From: Corynebacterium kroppenstedtii DSM 44385
GTDB lineage: Bacteria; Actinomycetota; Actinomycetes; Mycobacteriales; Mycobacteriaceae
NCBI RefSeq assembly: GCF_000023145.1
Contig: NC_012704.1
Coordinates: 1,116,001-1,180,000, forward strand
DNA length: 64,000 nt
Reading direction: 5' to 3'
Shown here: positions 28,554 through 38,919 of the stretch, one piece after another
How positions within the stretch are numbered: position 1 is the stretch's first letter
How the letters are laid out: each line of letters starts with the position of its first letter
The notes under the pieces: generated by a model
The model's database searches: none
The model's input: the letters and a program-made list of their open reading frames with translations, nothing else
Told to the model about the DNA's origin: nothing
Made by a program: the position numbers and the translations under genes

Positions 28554-29789
28554 GTGACCTCTGATAACGCACCCCACGTACTGGGAGGCGATTCGAGTTT
28601 TCCCTCCGAGTATCTCCCCTCCTCAGCCAATGAGAATGTCCGTCAACTAGCCGACGCAGGCACGTCGGTGTGGCTCGATGACCTTTCTCGGGACCGTCTG
28701 ACCTCTGGGAACCTGGTCGAGCTCATTGCCGACGCGGGAATCGTCGGCGTGACGACGAACCCGGCGATCTTTTCGAAAGCCATGACTGTTGGCACCGCGT
28801 ATGACGACCAGTTAGCGACCCTGAGTTCGCAGGGGCATTCGGCGTCGGAAGCGGTCTTTGACATGGCTATCGACGACGTCCGTGATGCCTGCGAAGCCTT
28901 CAAAGATGTATATGAGGCATCGCGGGGTCAAGATGGACGCGTATCTATCGAGGTCGACCCTCGTTATGCACATAATCCCGAGAAAACGGTGGCACAGGCT
29001 AAAGAGTTGTGGGATCGTGTGGGCAAACCCAACGTGATGATCAAAATTCCTGCCACAAAACAGGCTCTACCGGCGATTACGGATACTATCGCCGCGGGAA
29101 TTAGCGTGAACGTCACCCTCATTTTCTCAGTGGAGCGATACAAGGAAGTCATCAAGGCCTTCATCGACGGTCTTGAACGTGCCCAGTCGGCCGGCAAGGA
29201 TCTGTCCTCTATTCATTCCGTGGCTAGTTTCTTCGTCTCTCGGGTCGATGGTGCCGTCGACCATAAACTTGCTGATATCGCACCAACCGCATCCCGCGAT
29301 GTAGAAAAACTTAAGGGGATGGCGGGTATTCATAATGCGCAGCTAGCTTATGAAGCATTCCGTCGCGTTTTCGGAGGCGACGACGTTGAGACCAGCGCCG
29401 CTGTCAATAACGACGATCTCTCGTCGGAGGCTGAGCGTTGGCAGAAACTTGCGGGCGCCGGGGCTAACGTCCAACGGCCGCTATGGGCGTCGACCAGTGT
29501 AAAGAATCCTGATTACACGCCTACGTTGTACGTCACTGAGCTTGCCGGTGCTTGCACCGTCAACACCATGCCAGAGGGGACGCTGGACGCTCTCCAGTCT
29601 GATGGTGGTGTTCACGGGGACGCGCTCACGGGCACGGGAAATGACGCCCGAACATATTTTGACGACCTTGAATCACTGGGCATTGATTTCGCTGACGTGG
29701 TGAATGTGCTTGAGGATGATGGCGTCGCTAAATTTGTGGATAGTTGGAATGAATTGATCGCCAATATTGATTCCCGCTTATCCAGCTAA
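28554..29789 (+). CDS. tal: Transaldolase
   Basis: This 411-residue enzyme transfers dihydroxyacetone units in the pentose phosphate pathway. The Schiff-base Lys lies in NVMIKIPATKQA (about residue 160), and VSIEVDPRYAHN precedes it. It belongs to the long actinobacterial-type transaldolases (about 360-410 residues), with an extra acidic N-terminal stretch. The GTG at 28554 follows AAAGGA at eight bases; a TTG two codons earlier is too close to it. It lies 47 bases after tkt, in the same operon. Confidence 0.95.
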   Translation: MTSDNAPHVLGGDSSFPSEYLPSSANENVRQLADAGTSVWLDDLSRDRLTSGNLVELIADAGIVGVTTNPAIFSKAMTVGTAYDDQLATLSSQGHSASEAVFDMAIDDVRDACEAFKDVYEASRGQDGRVSIEVDPRYAHNPEKTVAQAKELWDRVGKPNVMIKIPATKQALPAITDTIAAGISVNVTLIFSVERYKEVIKAFIDGLERAQSAGKDLSSIHSVASFFVSRVDGAVDHKLADIAPTASRDVEKLKGMAGIHNAQLAYEAFRRVFGGDDVETSAAVNNDDLSSEAERWQKLAGAGANVQRPLWASTSVKNPDYTPTLYVTELAGACTVNTMPEGTLDALQSDGGVHGDALTGTGNDARTYFDDLESLGIDFADVVNVLEDDGVAKFVDSWNELIANIDSRLSS

Positions 29790-29897
29790 CCACTCAGCGA
29801 GTTGTTTACCAGAAGTAGCTGTTGCTCCCCCAGCATGGTGACACTGCCGAGTCGGGGTCAACCAAGGACCTGATGAGAAAGGCATGGACAATCGACC

Positions 29898-31601
29898 GTG
29901 AATAATCCCAACGCGGCCGCCGCGTCACACCGGCAGACCTACACCCCAGAAGGAGAAACCGACAACGACGTGAACAAAGGTCATGCTGCGGCTCATCAGG
30001 AGCCGTCCGCCGAAGAACAGCTCAACCGGGTGACAGTGGAGTCCAATGAAAACCTGCTGGAAACTAGCGGTTTTCCCGATAACTGGACTAATCCGCTCCG
30101 CGACCCCAGGGATAAAAGGATGCCCAGGATCGCGGGACCATGTGGGCTCGTCATCTTCGGGGTCACAGGCGATCTAGCACGAAAGAAACTCCTCCCCGCG
30201 GTATATGACCTTGCCAACCGCGGTTTACTCCCCGCGGGATTCACCCTCGTGGGATACGGCCGTCGTGACTGGACTAAAGAAGATTTCATTAAAAAGGTGT
30301 ACGACGACGTTCGCGCGGGATCTCGTACTCCCTTTAGGCGATCGGTATGGGAGCGCCTGGCCGAGGGGCTGATCTTCGTCAAAGGGACATTTGACCAAGA
30401 TGAGTGCTTCGATGCATTGGCCGAGACGCTGGCGGAGGTCGACCATACCCGCGGCACCGCCGGGAACTGGGCTTTTTATCTCTCTGTTCCTCCTGCCTTT
30501 TTCCCGAACGTGTGTCACCAACTTCAACGCTCGGGCCTCGCTAAAGATAGCGCTGGCGGTTGGCGGCGCGTGGTTATTGAGAAACCCTTTGGTCATGATG
30601 AGGAATCAGCTCGGGAGCTGAACCGCATTGTCAACAGCGTTTTCCCTGAACGCTCAGTTTTCCGTATCGACCATTACCTGGGCAAGGAAACAGTTCAGAA
30701 TATTATGGCGCTGCGCTTTGCGAATCAGCTCTTTGAGCCCCTGTGGAGCGCATCCTTTATCGACCACGTCCAGATCACTATGGCAGAAGACATTGGCCTA
30801 GGCGGACGGGCTGGTTATTACGATGGCATCGGCGCTGCGCGGGACGTCATCCAGAACCACCTCATCCAGCTTCTTGCGTTAATCGCCATGGAAGAGCCTC
30901 TGGCCTTCACGCCCCGCGATCTGCAGACTGAAAAGATTAAAGTCCTGAGAGCCACCAGTGCCGTTCCCCCGTTCTCTAAAACGACAGCCCGAGGCCAGTA
31001 CACCGCAGGATGGCAGGGCTCTGAATTCGTAGGTGGCCTTCGCGATGAAGAGGGATTCGCCGAGGACTCGAAAACTGAGACCTACGCGGCTTGCACATTG
31101 GAGATTAATTCTCGACGCTGGGCGGGCGTGCCATTTTATCTACGCACCGGCAAGCGATTGGGCCGACGAGTGACGGAAATCGCTTTGGTGTTCAAAGATG
31201 CGCCCTATCTTCCTTTCGATGCTGATGAGACGACTGCTCTTGGCCCCAATGCGGTCGTCATTCGTGTGCAACCCGACGAGGGAGTCCTGATGCGCTTCGG
31301 CTCGAAGGTCCCCGGCTCCGCCATGGAAGTTCGTGACGTCAACATGGACTTCGCCTATTCCGAGGCGTTTACTGAGGCATCCCCCGAAGCCTATGAGCGT
31401 TTGATCCTCGATGCTCTCTTGGATGAAGCTAGCCTCTTCCCCACCAATGAAGAGGTGGAACTCTCGTGGAAGATCCTCGATCCCATCGTCAAATATTGGG
31501 CTGAACGAGGACGTCCTGACGATTATCCGGCTGGAACGTGGGGCCCTGAAAGTGCTGATCGTATGCTTTCGCGGTCAGGACGCACCTGGCGGCGCCCGTA
31601 A
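29898..31601 (+). CDS. zwf: Glucose-6-phosphate 1-dehydrogenase
   Basis: This 567-residue protein performs the first NADPH-forming step of the oxidative pentose phosphate pathway. The nucleotide fold is VIFGVTGDLARKKLLPA; the active-site motif is RIDHYLGKETVQN (about 256-268); FYLRTGKRL follows. The first 60 residues are a hydrophilic extension before WTNPLRDP, where the C. glutamicum enzyme nearly begins, so the start might be further in, but no better ribosome site was found. In C. glutamicum it works with OpcA, encoded next. Confidence 0.95.
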   Translation: MNNPNAAAASHRQTYTPEGETDNDVNKGHAAAHQEPSAEEQLNRVTVESNENLLETSGFPDNWTNPLRDPRDKRMPRIAGPCGLVIFGVTGDLARKKLLPAVYDLANRGLLPAGFTLVGYGRRDWTKEDFIKKVYDDVRAGSRTPFRRSVWERLAEGLIFVKGTFDQDECFDALAETLAEVDHTRGTAGNWAFYLSVPPAFFPNVCHQLQRSGLAKDSAGGWRRVVIEKPFGHDEESARELNRIVNSVFPERSVFRIDHYLGKETVQNIMALRFANQLFEPLWSASFIDHVQITMAEDIGLGGRAGYYDGIGAARDVIQNHLIQLLALIAMEEPLAFTPRDLQTEKIKVLRATSAVPPFSKTTARGQYTAGWQGSEFVGGLRDEEGFAEDSKTETYAACTLEINSRRWAGVPFYLRTGKRLGRRVTEIALVFKDAPYLPFDADETTALGPNAVVIRVQPDEGVLMRFGSKVPGSAMEVRDVNMDFAYSEAFTEASPEAYERLILDALLDEASLFPTNEEVELSWKILDPIVKYWAERGRPDDYPAGTWGPESADRMLSRSGRTWRRP

Positions 31602-31662
31602 AATTATCACCGCTCGTCCTCACATCACACGCTCAATTTTCAGGGAATGAGAAAACCGACGC

Positions 31663-32859
31663 ATGATCATTAACCTCCCCAATACAACAACCCGCGACAT
31701 TTCTAAACGCCTCGTCACCGTCCGTGAGTCGGGTGGCGAAGTCACGACCGGCCGTGTGCTCACTTTGATCATCGTCGCGTCAATTAACGACGATTACGAA
31801 ACGTTTATTACGGCGGCCAATGAAGCCTCACAGGAGCATCCGTCTCGTATTCTCGTGTTGCTCACGGATGATTCCTCCTCAACCGCGAGCCAATCTGATA
31901 GTGATGACAACGGCAATTCGCAGACTGGGCTTGCGGACTATGAGAATCTCGAAGAGTTTGAGCGTGCTCTCGACGCGATGCCCACCACGACGCAACCCGA
32001 AACGTCCGACGAGGAAACCACGCAGTTAAGTGCCACAGACGACGTAACGTCCAGCGGGCGCGTTGATGCCGAAATACGCATGGGAGGCGACGCTGGTGCC
32101 GCTGAAGTCGTCGTCATGAAGTTGTATGGCGCTGTTAGTCGCCATCTCGCAAGCGTTGTGATGCCAATTCTGTTGCCAGACACTCCGATTGTGGCGTGGT
32201 GGCCGGCCAGCCGTCCCCCGGTCCCGGCGACTGATCCGATCGGTCGTCTTGCCGGCCGACGAATTACCGACTCTCTATCGTCAAGTATTGAAGACGGCAT
32301 TTTTAGGTGCCGATCGTCGTATGCGCCCGGTGACTCTGATCTTGCCTGGTCACGTATAACGCAGTGGCGTGGAATTTTAGCGTCGGCACTGGATCAGCCT
32401 CCGTTTTCTCCCATCCGTGGAGTTACCATTGCTGGCCCATCGGAAGACCCGAGCGTTGATATAGCCGGCGGATGGCTTGCAGACCGTTTAGGGATGAATG
32501 TAACCCGTGAATCCACTGACTCGCCCAAGGTACCTCTTGATTCCGAAGGGCGCCCCACTATCGGCGTGCAAAGCGTGACGATCCATCGAGATAGTGGCGA
32601 TTTGATCCTCCGCACCTTTAGCGCACATACGCTGACTATCACACGCGAGGGATCAGGCCGTGAAAGTCGCGTTGCCCTCACACGACGCGGAACAGCTGAC
32701 TGCCTCGCGGAAGAGTTGCGTCACCTTGACCCCGATGTCATCTACGCACAAGCTCTCCGAGGGCTATCCAGAGTTCACCGCGTCGATGCTTTCGATTCAG
32801 ACGAGTCGCACGCACCTGACGACGCGAACGACAGTGACGTCGAAGCAGACCGTGAATAG
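31663..32859 (+). CDS. opcA: OpcA, glucose-6-phosphate dehydrogenase assembly protein
   Basis: This 398-residue protein is the partner needed for full activity of Zwf in actinobacteria. The N-terminus (LPNTTTRDISKRLVTVRESGG) and blocks such as DAEIRMGGDAGAAEVV, LLPDTPIVAWWP, WRGILASALDQPP and LAEELRHLDPD are typical. Compared with the roughly 320-residue C. glutamicum protein it carries an acidic Ser/Asp/Thr/Glu insert at about 70-132 and an Asp-rich tail. It lies 61 bases after zwf and 63 bases before pgl. Confidence 0.93.
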   Translation: MIINLPNTTTRDISKRLVTVRESGGEVTTGRVLTLIIVASINDDYETFITAANEASQEHPSRILVLLTDDSSSTASQSDSDDNGNSQTGLADYENLEEFERALDAMPTTTQPETSDEETTQLSATDDVTSSGRVDAEIRMGGDAGAAEVVVMKLYGAVSRHLASVVMPILLPDTPIVAWWPASRPPVPATDPIGRLAGRRITDSLSSSIEDGIFRCRSSYAPGDSDLAWSRITQWRGILASALDQPPFSPIRGVTIAGPSEDPSVDIAGGWLADRLGMNVTRESTDSPKVPLDSEGRPTIGVQSVTIHRDSGDLILRTFSAHTLTITREGSGRESRVALTRRGTADCLAEELRHLDPDVIYAQALRGLSRVHRVDAFDSDESHAPDDANDSDVEADRE

Positions 32860-32922
32860 GTCGTCGGCAGTGCAATAAACCCCATCGTTGTTGTGGTAGA
32901 CCGCAAGAAGAAAGGCGTATGG

Positions 32923-33771
32923 ATGAGCGAAAAGTCTAGTTCCGATTCAGATGTCCGTATTGTCGCGTGTGCAGATCAAGCAGAAGTGGCTATGCGGGCA
33001 GCACGCGATGTTGAAAACGTCATAGTCAGTATTCAGGAAGGACGTGAGGGCGCTAGTAACACCACCGGGGTTACCCCGGATGGTTACGCCCGGCTCGTGG
33101 TCACGGGTGGAAGTACCGGTATCGCCGTGCTCCACCAGCTGTATATCGATAGTGAAGCCGGCAACGCGGGTATTGACTGGAACCGTGTCCACGTTTTCTT
33201 CGGTGATGAGCGCTGGGTTTCAGCAGATCATCCGGAGCGGAATGACAAACAGGCAGCAGAGGCCCTGTTCAGCAACATCGATATCCCGCAGCAGAATCTC
33301 CACTGCTTCCCTGCCCCATCGTCCGACAGTGCGTATGGAGAGACCGAAGGATCCCGCAGCGGAAACGTCGACGTCGCGGCGCTCAACGAAGCTGCTGCAT
33401 CGTACGCAGATACCATCACTACGTACGCTCCCGATGGATTCGACATCCACCTCTTAGGAATGGGGCCGGAGGGGCACATTAACTCCTTGTTCCCCCATAC
33501 GCCTGAGTTGACAAGTGATGACACCGTCGTATCGGTAACTGATTGCCCCAAGCCACCGCCCACGCGTTTATCCCTAAGCCGTCGCGCGCTTAATTCATCG
33601 ACACGTGTGTGGTTCGTCGTTGCTGGTGAAGGAAAAGCTGAAGCTCTTGGGCACGCAGTCTCAGGCGACGATGCAGACATGTGGCCAGCTGCGGGCGCAC
33701 GTGGGCAACAAGATACTGCTGTCTATGCCGACGCACCGGCCCTATCCCAGCTGCAGGGCCCATCGTCATAA
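32923..33771 (+). CDS. pgl: 6-phosphogluconolactonase
   Basis: This 282-residue sugar-phosphate isomerase-fold enzyme hydrolyses 6-phosphogluconolactone, the product of Zwf. Family motifs: LVVTGGSTGIAVL, VHVFFGDERWVSADHPERN and DIHLLGMGPEGHINSLFPH (the catalytic His-containing GPEGHINS), then PTRLSLSRRALNSS. The ATG at 32923 is preceded by GAAAGG at eight bases; an in-frame GTG ten codons earlier has no such site. Last gene of the pentose phosphate operon, followed by a long inverted repeat and a terminator. Confidence 0.94.
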   Translation: MSEKSSSDSDVRIVACADQAEVAMRAARDVENVIVSIQEGREGASNTTGVTPDGYARLVVTGGSTGIAVLHQLYIDSEAGNAGIDWNRVHVFFGDERWVSADHPERNDKQAAEALFSNIDIPQQNLHCFPAPSSDSAYGETEGSRSGNVDVAALNEAAASYADTITTYAPDGFDIHLLGMGPEGHINSLFPHTPELTSDDTVVSVTDCPKPPPTRLSLSRRALNSSTRVWFVVAGEGKAEALGHAVSGDDADMWPAAGARGQQDTAVYADAPALSQLQGPSS

Positions 33772-33782
33772 GCCACCAAAAA

Positions 33783-33844
33783 TTGCCGACGGAGATAGCG
33801 CATCTCTACTCGGTCTGAATAAGGATTGCGTTGTCCGTCGGCAA
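33783..33844 (+). repeat. Long-range inverted repeat after pgl
   Basis: TTGCCGACGGA (33783-33793) and TCCGTCGGCAA (33834-33844) pair perfectly over 11 bp with a 40-base loop. It starts about ten bases after the pgl stop and directly precedes the terminator. It could protect the mRNA end or be part of a 3'-derived small RNA. Confidence 0.6.
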
Positions 33845-33851
33845 AATAAGT

Positions 33852-33885
33852 AGGCCCTTCGCGTGAATCGCTGGAGGGCCTCTTT
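33852..33885 (+). terminator. Terminator of the tkt-tal-zwf-opcA-pgl operon
   Basis: AGGCCCT (33852-33858) pairs with AGGGCCT (33875-33881), followed by CTTTT. Confidence 0.8.
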
Positions 33886-33986
33886 TACGCGGCGTTGTGG
33901 CCGTCGCTAGATCACATCCACCGCTGAATTCCACCCACAATAAGCTCGTAAAGGCTGGGAAAACGTGGAGGGCTAACCGTCGATGA

Positions 33987-34220
33987 TTATCCGTACGCCT
34001 GAAGTAGATTCAGACCGATCACTGCAGCTAACCAGATAATTGCGCAAACGATGGTAATGCGGTCGAGGTTCTTCTCTGCAACCGTAGATCCCGAAAGATT
34101 GGATTGCATTCCGCCACCAAAAAGGCTGGACAGTCCGCCGCCCTTGCCTTTGTGCAACAGAACGAACAGCCCCATGAGCAGGCTGAACACAACCAAAACG
34201 ATTTGCAACGCGAGATGCAT
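33987..34220 (-). CDS. secG: SecG, protein translocase subunit
   Basis: This 77-residue protein has two hydrophobic helices (about 3-24 and 55-74) separated by LLHKGKGGGLSSLFGGGMQSNLSGST, written here in parts: LLHKGKGGGLSSLFGGG and SNLSGST. This Gly-rich cytoplasmic loop is the SecG hallmark. It is an auxiliary subunit of the SecYEG channel. In C. glutamicum secG lies between ppc and tpi; here the opposite-strand phosphodiesterase remnant separates it from tpi. Confidence 0.93.
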   Translation of the reverse strand: MHLALQIVLVVFSLLMGLFVLLHKGKGGGLSSLFGGGMQSNLSGSTVAEKNLDRITIVCAIIWLAAVIGLNLLQAYG

Positions 34221-34397
34221 TGGTGTGGGTGCTCCAATCAGGAAGTAATGTCACCGACCGTTAATAACCACACCAGTTTAACGTACTGGCGCCGTGGAGT
34301 GAATGTGCCCCACTCCATGTGTCACATGAAGCCGCAACACTGGTTGCGTAAGGCCCACGAGATTCGTTCGCGGATAGGGGAAGGCATAATAGGGATT

Positions 34398-35404
34398 GTG
34401 AGAACTCGAGCTCGCCTACTTTCTTTGACGGACCACTTTCATGCTGCAGCTCAGGGGGTTGGAGTAACCGTACACGCCATTGCCGACGCGCTCATTCGTC
34501 GGTTGCATCTTCAGCGGGTGGTAGGTGCACTTCCTTTTATTCCGCCTGGGCTACGGGCTGCTCTCGGCTACCTGGTTCCGCTGAAGCCGGCGGATCTTCC
34601 AGAGCGTCTCCCCCATGTGCACGCGCATAACGACAGTTCCCACAGGTTTCCTCTCCGCGAGGCATTGCTCCGCGGCTTTGCCTCAGTGGAGACTGATGCC
34701 ACCCTGTACCGCGGGCGATTTCTCCTAGGCCACAGTGTTTTAGAAAAAGCCGGGGTCTGGATTTAGAAAGAGACTATCTCGAACCACTCGCCACTATGGC
34801 GCGACTGGGTCCCCTCTTCCCCACCGAAAGCAATGACACCGGCAGCACCCTGGTAACTCCACAACCAGGTAATGAGGAACCCGTTTATGTCCACGTTGAT
34901 ATCAAATCGGCTGGGCTTCCTGCGTTGAAACAGCTCGAAGCTATCGCGTCCCGCTACTCGGATGTGCTGAGTGAATGGACCGGGGAAAAATATATTCCTC
35001 GACGTCTGACTCTGATTGCGACGGGAAATAGCCTGAGGGCAGCCGATGAATGGTGGACGCAGCCGGCGACGAAGGACCACCATCGTCGGGTATTCCTCGA
35101 TGGTCGCCCGGAAGATTTAGCTGCCTGCCCTCCAACGTGGCTGATGCCCATAGTGAGTACGGACTTCACGCACTTCTCAGCGTGGCGGGGTTTCCGCGCT
35201 ATCGCGGCTTCGGAAGAAGCTGCAGTGAGGGAATTCGTGTCTTCCGTGCATGAGCAAGGACGGCAGGCACGGTTATGGGGCATCCCAACATGGCCCTACG
35301 CCAACCACGCACGAGTAAGCCGGTGGCTCCTCAATGCCGGACTCGATTGGGTGAGTGTCGACAATTTACGAGGAGCACACCGGCTCATTCATTCGGCGCT
35401 CTAG
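34398..35404 (+). pseudogene. Frameshifted PI-PLC/GDPD-like phosphodiesterase
   Basis: Two adjoining frames together encode one protein. Frame 1 (from about 34398 GTG to TAG at 34764-34766) carries HVHAHNDSSHRFPLREAL and FASVETDATLYRGRFLLGHS: the HAHND catalytic His/Asp, the Glu-Thr-Asp metal site and the second His. The family sequence then continues in the -1 frame (LDLERDYLEPL, VHVDIKSAG, LIATGN, VFLDGR) to 35404. The switch lies near the A5 run at 34744-34748. There is no signal peptide, although relatives are usually secreted. It may be a real decay mutation, a sequencing error or slippage. CATAAT seven bases before the GTG could be a -10. The start is uncertain. Confidence 0.65.
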
Positions 35405-35455
35405 TGCACGTAGCAGCACAAGCACTAACTAGCACCCGCGCTAGCGCCGTGACCC

Positions 35456-35487
35456 GCCTACTCGGAGCTACGTCACTCCGAGTAGGC
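35456..35487. other. Perfect 12-bp hairpin between convergent genes
   Basis: GCCTACTCGGAG (35456-35467) pairs perfectly with CTCCGAGTAGGC (35476-35487) around an eight-base loop. It lies between the 3' ends of tpi and the phosphodiesterase remnant. Neither side has a T-run; a bidirectional transcript barrier is likely. Confidence 0.6.
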
Positions 35488-35497
35488 AGAAGAGGTC

Positions 35498-36280
35498 TTA
35501 AACGCTACCGTCGGCAGCGAGGGCAGAGAGCTTGGCGAAGTCTTCACCATCGAGTGAAGCACCACCAACAAGCCCGCCGTCAATATCTTGTTCCGCAATG
35601 AGTTCGGAAACATTGCCGGTCTTCATGGAGCCTCCGTACAGGATGCGGATCGACGATGCCGTCTCCTCATCTGTCAGCTCAGCGAGGGCACCACGAATAG
35701 CGTGGCACACTTCCTGAGCATCCGAAGCCGATGCGGTTTTACCCGTTCCGATCGCCCAGATGGGTTCATAAGCGATAACAGACTTTGCGATTTCGTCCTT
35801 GCTCAACCCGGCAAGTGACTCCTTGACCTGGTCGACGACGAAGGAGACGTGCTTGCCTGCCTCGCGAACGTCCAGAGACTCTCCGACACAAACGATCGGG
35901 GTCATATCGGCGTCGAGAGCCTTCTTGGTCTTCGCAGCAACGATCTCGTTGGTCTCGGAGTGGTAGTCGCGGCGCTCTGAGTGGCCCACGATAACCCAGG
36001 AGCATCCCAACTTGGACAGCATCGACGGTGCGATTTCACCGGTGTACGCACCGGAATCGTGGGTCGAGATGTCCTGAGCGCCATAGGTGACGCGCAGCTT
36101 GTCCCCATCCACCAAAGTCTGCACCGAACGAATGTCGGTAAACGGAGGAATGACCGCGACATCAACCTTGTCGTAGTAGTCCTTGGGGAGTGCAAAAGCG
36201 AGTTTCTGTACCACGGAGATAGCCTCAAGGTGGTTGAGGTTCATCTTCCAGTTACCAGCAATAAGTGGTTTACGAGCCAT
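35498..36280 (-). CDS. tpi: Triosephosphate isomerase
   Basis: This 260-residue glycolytic enzyme interconverts dihydroxyacetone phosphate and glyceraldehyde-3-phosphate. Catalytic residues are visible: Lys12 in GNWKMN, His in IVGHSERR (about 102) and Glu in [12 protein letters not shown] (about 174); GGSMKTGN and VGGASL bind phosphate. The ATG at 36280 follows AAAGGA; a start five codons earlier would swallow this site. Third gene of gap-pgk-tpi, 81 bases after pgk. Confidence 0.96.
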   Translation of the reverse strand: MARKPLIAGNWKMNLNHLEAISVVQKLAFALPKDYYDKVDVAVIPPFTDIRSVQTLVDGDKLRVTYGAQDISTHDSGAYTGEIAPSMLSKLGCSWVIVGHSERRDYHSETNEIVAAKTKKALDADMTPIVCVGESLDVREAGKHVSFVVDQVKESLAGLSKDEIAKSVIAYEPIWAIGTGKTASASDAQEVCHAIRGALAELTDEETASSIRILYGGSMKTGNVSELIAEQDIDGGLVGGASLDGEDFAKLSALAADGSV

Positions 36281-36361
36281 GAACAGTCCTTTCATACAAA
36301 GGTGAGCCCCGGGTCAACAGTGATGTCGACCGGGGAATAGAAATTCGCCTAGCAGTCGTGC

Positions 36362-37573
36362 TTAGCGGTCGAGTACAGCAACACCCGGAAGGGTCTTACC
36401 CTCGATGAGCTCCAGTGAAGCTCCGCCACCTGTGGAGATGTGGGAGAACGCTTCGTCAGCAAAACCGAGGTTGCGGACGGCTGAAGCAGAATCGCCACCA
36501 CCAATCACGGAGAATGCTCCGTTCTTGGTCGCCTCTGCAATGGCCTCCGCGAGCCCCTTGGTGCCATTAGCGAATGCTTCGAACTCGAACACACCCACTG
36601 GACCGTTCCAGAAAATGGTCTTGGCCCCGTTCAGACGCTCGCCGAAGGTCTTAATCGACTCTGCGCCAGTATCCAGGCCCATCCAGCCGTCTTCGATACC
36701 GTCGGCAGATACCGTCTTGTGCTCGGTGTTCGCATCAAATTCCTTGCCGACGACGATGTCCGATGGCAGGACGATCTTGTCCGAGTATTCGGAGAGCAGG
36801 TTCTTGCACTCGTCGATCATGGACTCTTCGAGCAGGGAGTCTCCGACGCCGTAGCCCTTAGCCTTGAGGAATGTGTAGCACATCCCACCACCAATAATGA
36901 GGGTGTCAACCTTCGGCGCGAGGGCTTTAATAACTCCGAGCTTGTCGGAAACCTTCGATCCGCCGAGGCAGACCGCGTAAGGATGCTGAGGATCATCCGT
37001 ACACTTCGAGAGCTGCTCAAGCTCCTTCTCAACGAGGTAGCCGACGTAGGCCGGCAGTTTCTTTGCGACGTCGTACACGGAAGCTTGCTTACGGTGGACA
37101 ACTCCGAAGCCGTCCGAAACGAAAGCACCATTGTCGCCCGTCAGAGCTGCGAGCTCAGAGGCCAGTTCCTCACGCTCGGCGTCGTTTTTGCTCTTCTCAC
37201 GAGGATCGAAGCGAACGTTTTCGAGGAGCAGGACGTCGCCATCATTGAGGCCGTTGGCACGTTCGTGTGCGTCTTCGCCGGAAACATCCGATGCCAGTGC
37301 GACGTACTGGTCTAAGCGCTGGGACAGAGCCTCAGCAACAGGGGCCAATGAGAATTGGGTGTCCTGCGGTGACTTCGGCCGTCCTAAGTGAGCCGCAACG
37401 ATCACGCGCGCTCCTGCCTCAGTAAGAGCCTTGATCGTCGGGAGGGATGCGTCAATGCGACCGGGGTCGGTAATGACCTTGTCCTTGAGCGGAACATTGA
37501 GATCGGCGCGGACGAGGACGTGACGTCCCTCGACACCTTCCTTGAGCAAATCAGCGAGTTTCTTTACTGCCAT
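36362..37573 (-). CDS. pgk: Phosphoglycerate kinase
   Basis: This 403-residue enzyme makes ATP from 1,3-bisphosphoglycerate. The signature [11 protein letters not shown] (about 19-29) and the C-terminal [36 protein letters not shown], here noted by GGGDSA and STGGGASLE, are typical. One oddity is HRKQASV, where most relatives have HRAHAS, a small change in the substrate loop. ATG after GAGGAG. It lies 99 bases after gap, with a terminator-like hairpin between them. Confidence 0.96.
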   Translation of the reverse strand: MAVKKLADLLKEGVEGRHVLVRADLNVPLKDKVITDPGRIDASLPTIKALTEAGARVIVAAHLGRPKSPQDTQFSLAPVAEALSQRLDQYVALASDVSGEDAHERANGLNDGDVLLLENVRFDPREKSKNDAEREELASELAALTGDNGAFVSDGFGVVHRKQASVYDVAKKLPAYVGYLVEKELEQLSKCTDDPQHPYAVCLGGSKVSDKLGVIKALAPKVDTLIIGGGMCYTFLKAKGYGVGDSLLEESMIDECKNLLSEYSDKIVLPSDIVVGKEFDANTEHKTVSADGIEDGWMGLDTGAESIKTFGERLNGAKTIFWNGPVGVFEFEAFANGTKGLAEAIAEATKNGAFSVIGGGDSASAVRNLGFADEAFSHISTGGGASLELIEGKTLPGVAVLDR

Positions 37574-37605
37574 AACAACTCCTCGTTAGTTTTATTGATA
37601 TATAA

Positions 37606-37649
37606 AAAGACGGGCCGACGGCGTGCCGTGGCACAGCCCCCGGCCCGCT
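37606..37649 (-). terminator. Terminator/attenuator between gap and pgk
   Basis: CGGGCCG (37613-37619) pairs with CGGCCCG (37643-37649). On the minus strand it is followed by TCTTTTT, in the direction of transcription after gap. It may set a higher gap transcript level than pgk-tpi. Confidence 0.7.
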
Positions 37650-37672
37650 AGTTCACTCGGGCGAGTGGAGGA

Positions 37673-38704
<1,032 letters not shown>

Positions 38705-38919
38705 CTAGGTTAAGGACGTAATCAGGCGATCTTCGTATAGCCTTTCCGTCCTTGCACTGACTACTTTACAGCTGAACTGAGATATATGCAGCAATCAGAG
38801 CAGAATGAGACAAACAACACTTTTGCATAACCGGACATTCGATCCCACGAAACGGACATGAACGCACATTTTGTGCTCAGCGACAGAGCTTTAGCCGCAC
38901 AAAGACGCCTGTGACACGC

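Noticed and set aside
29790-29897. tRNA or other RNA gene between tal and zwf
   Set aside because: No cloverleaf arms or T-loop consensus could be found.
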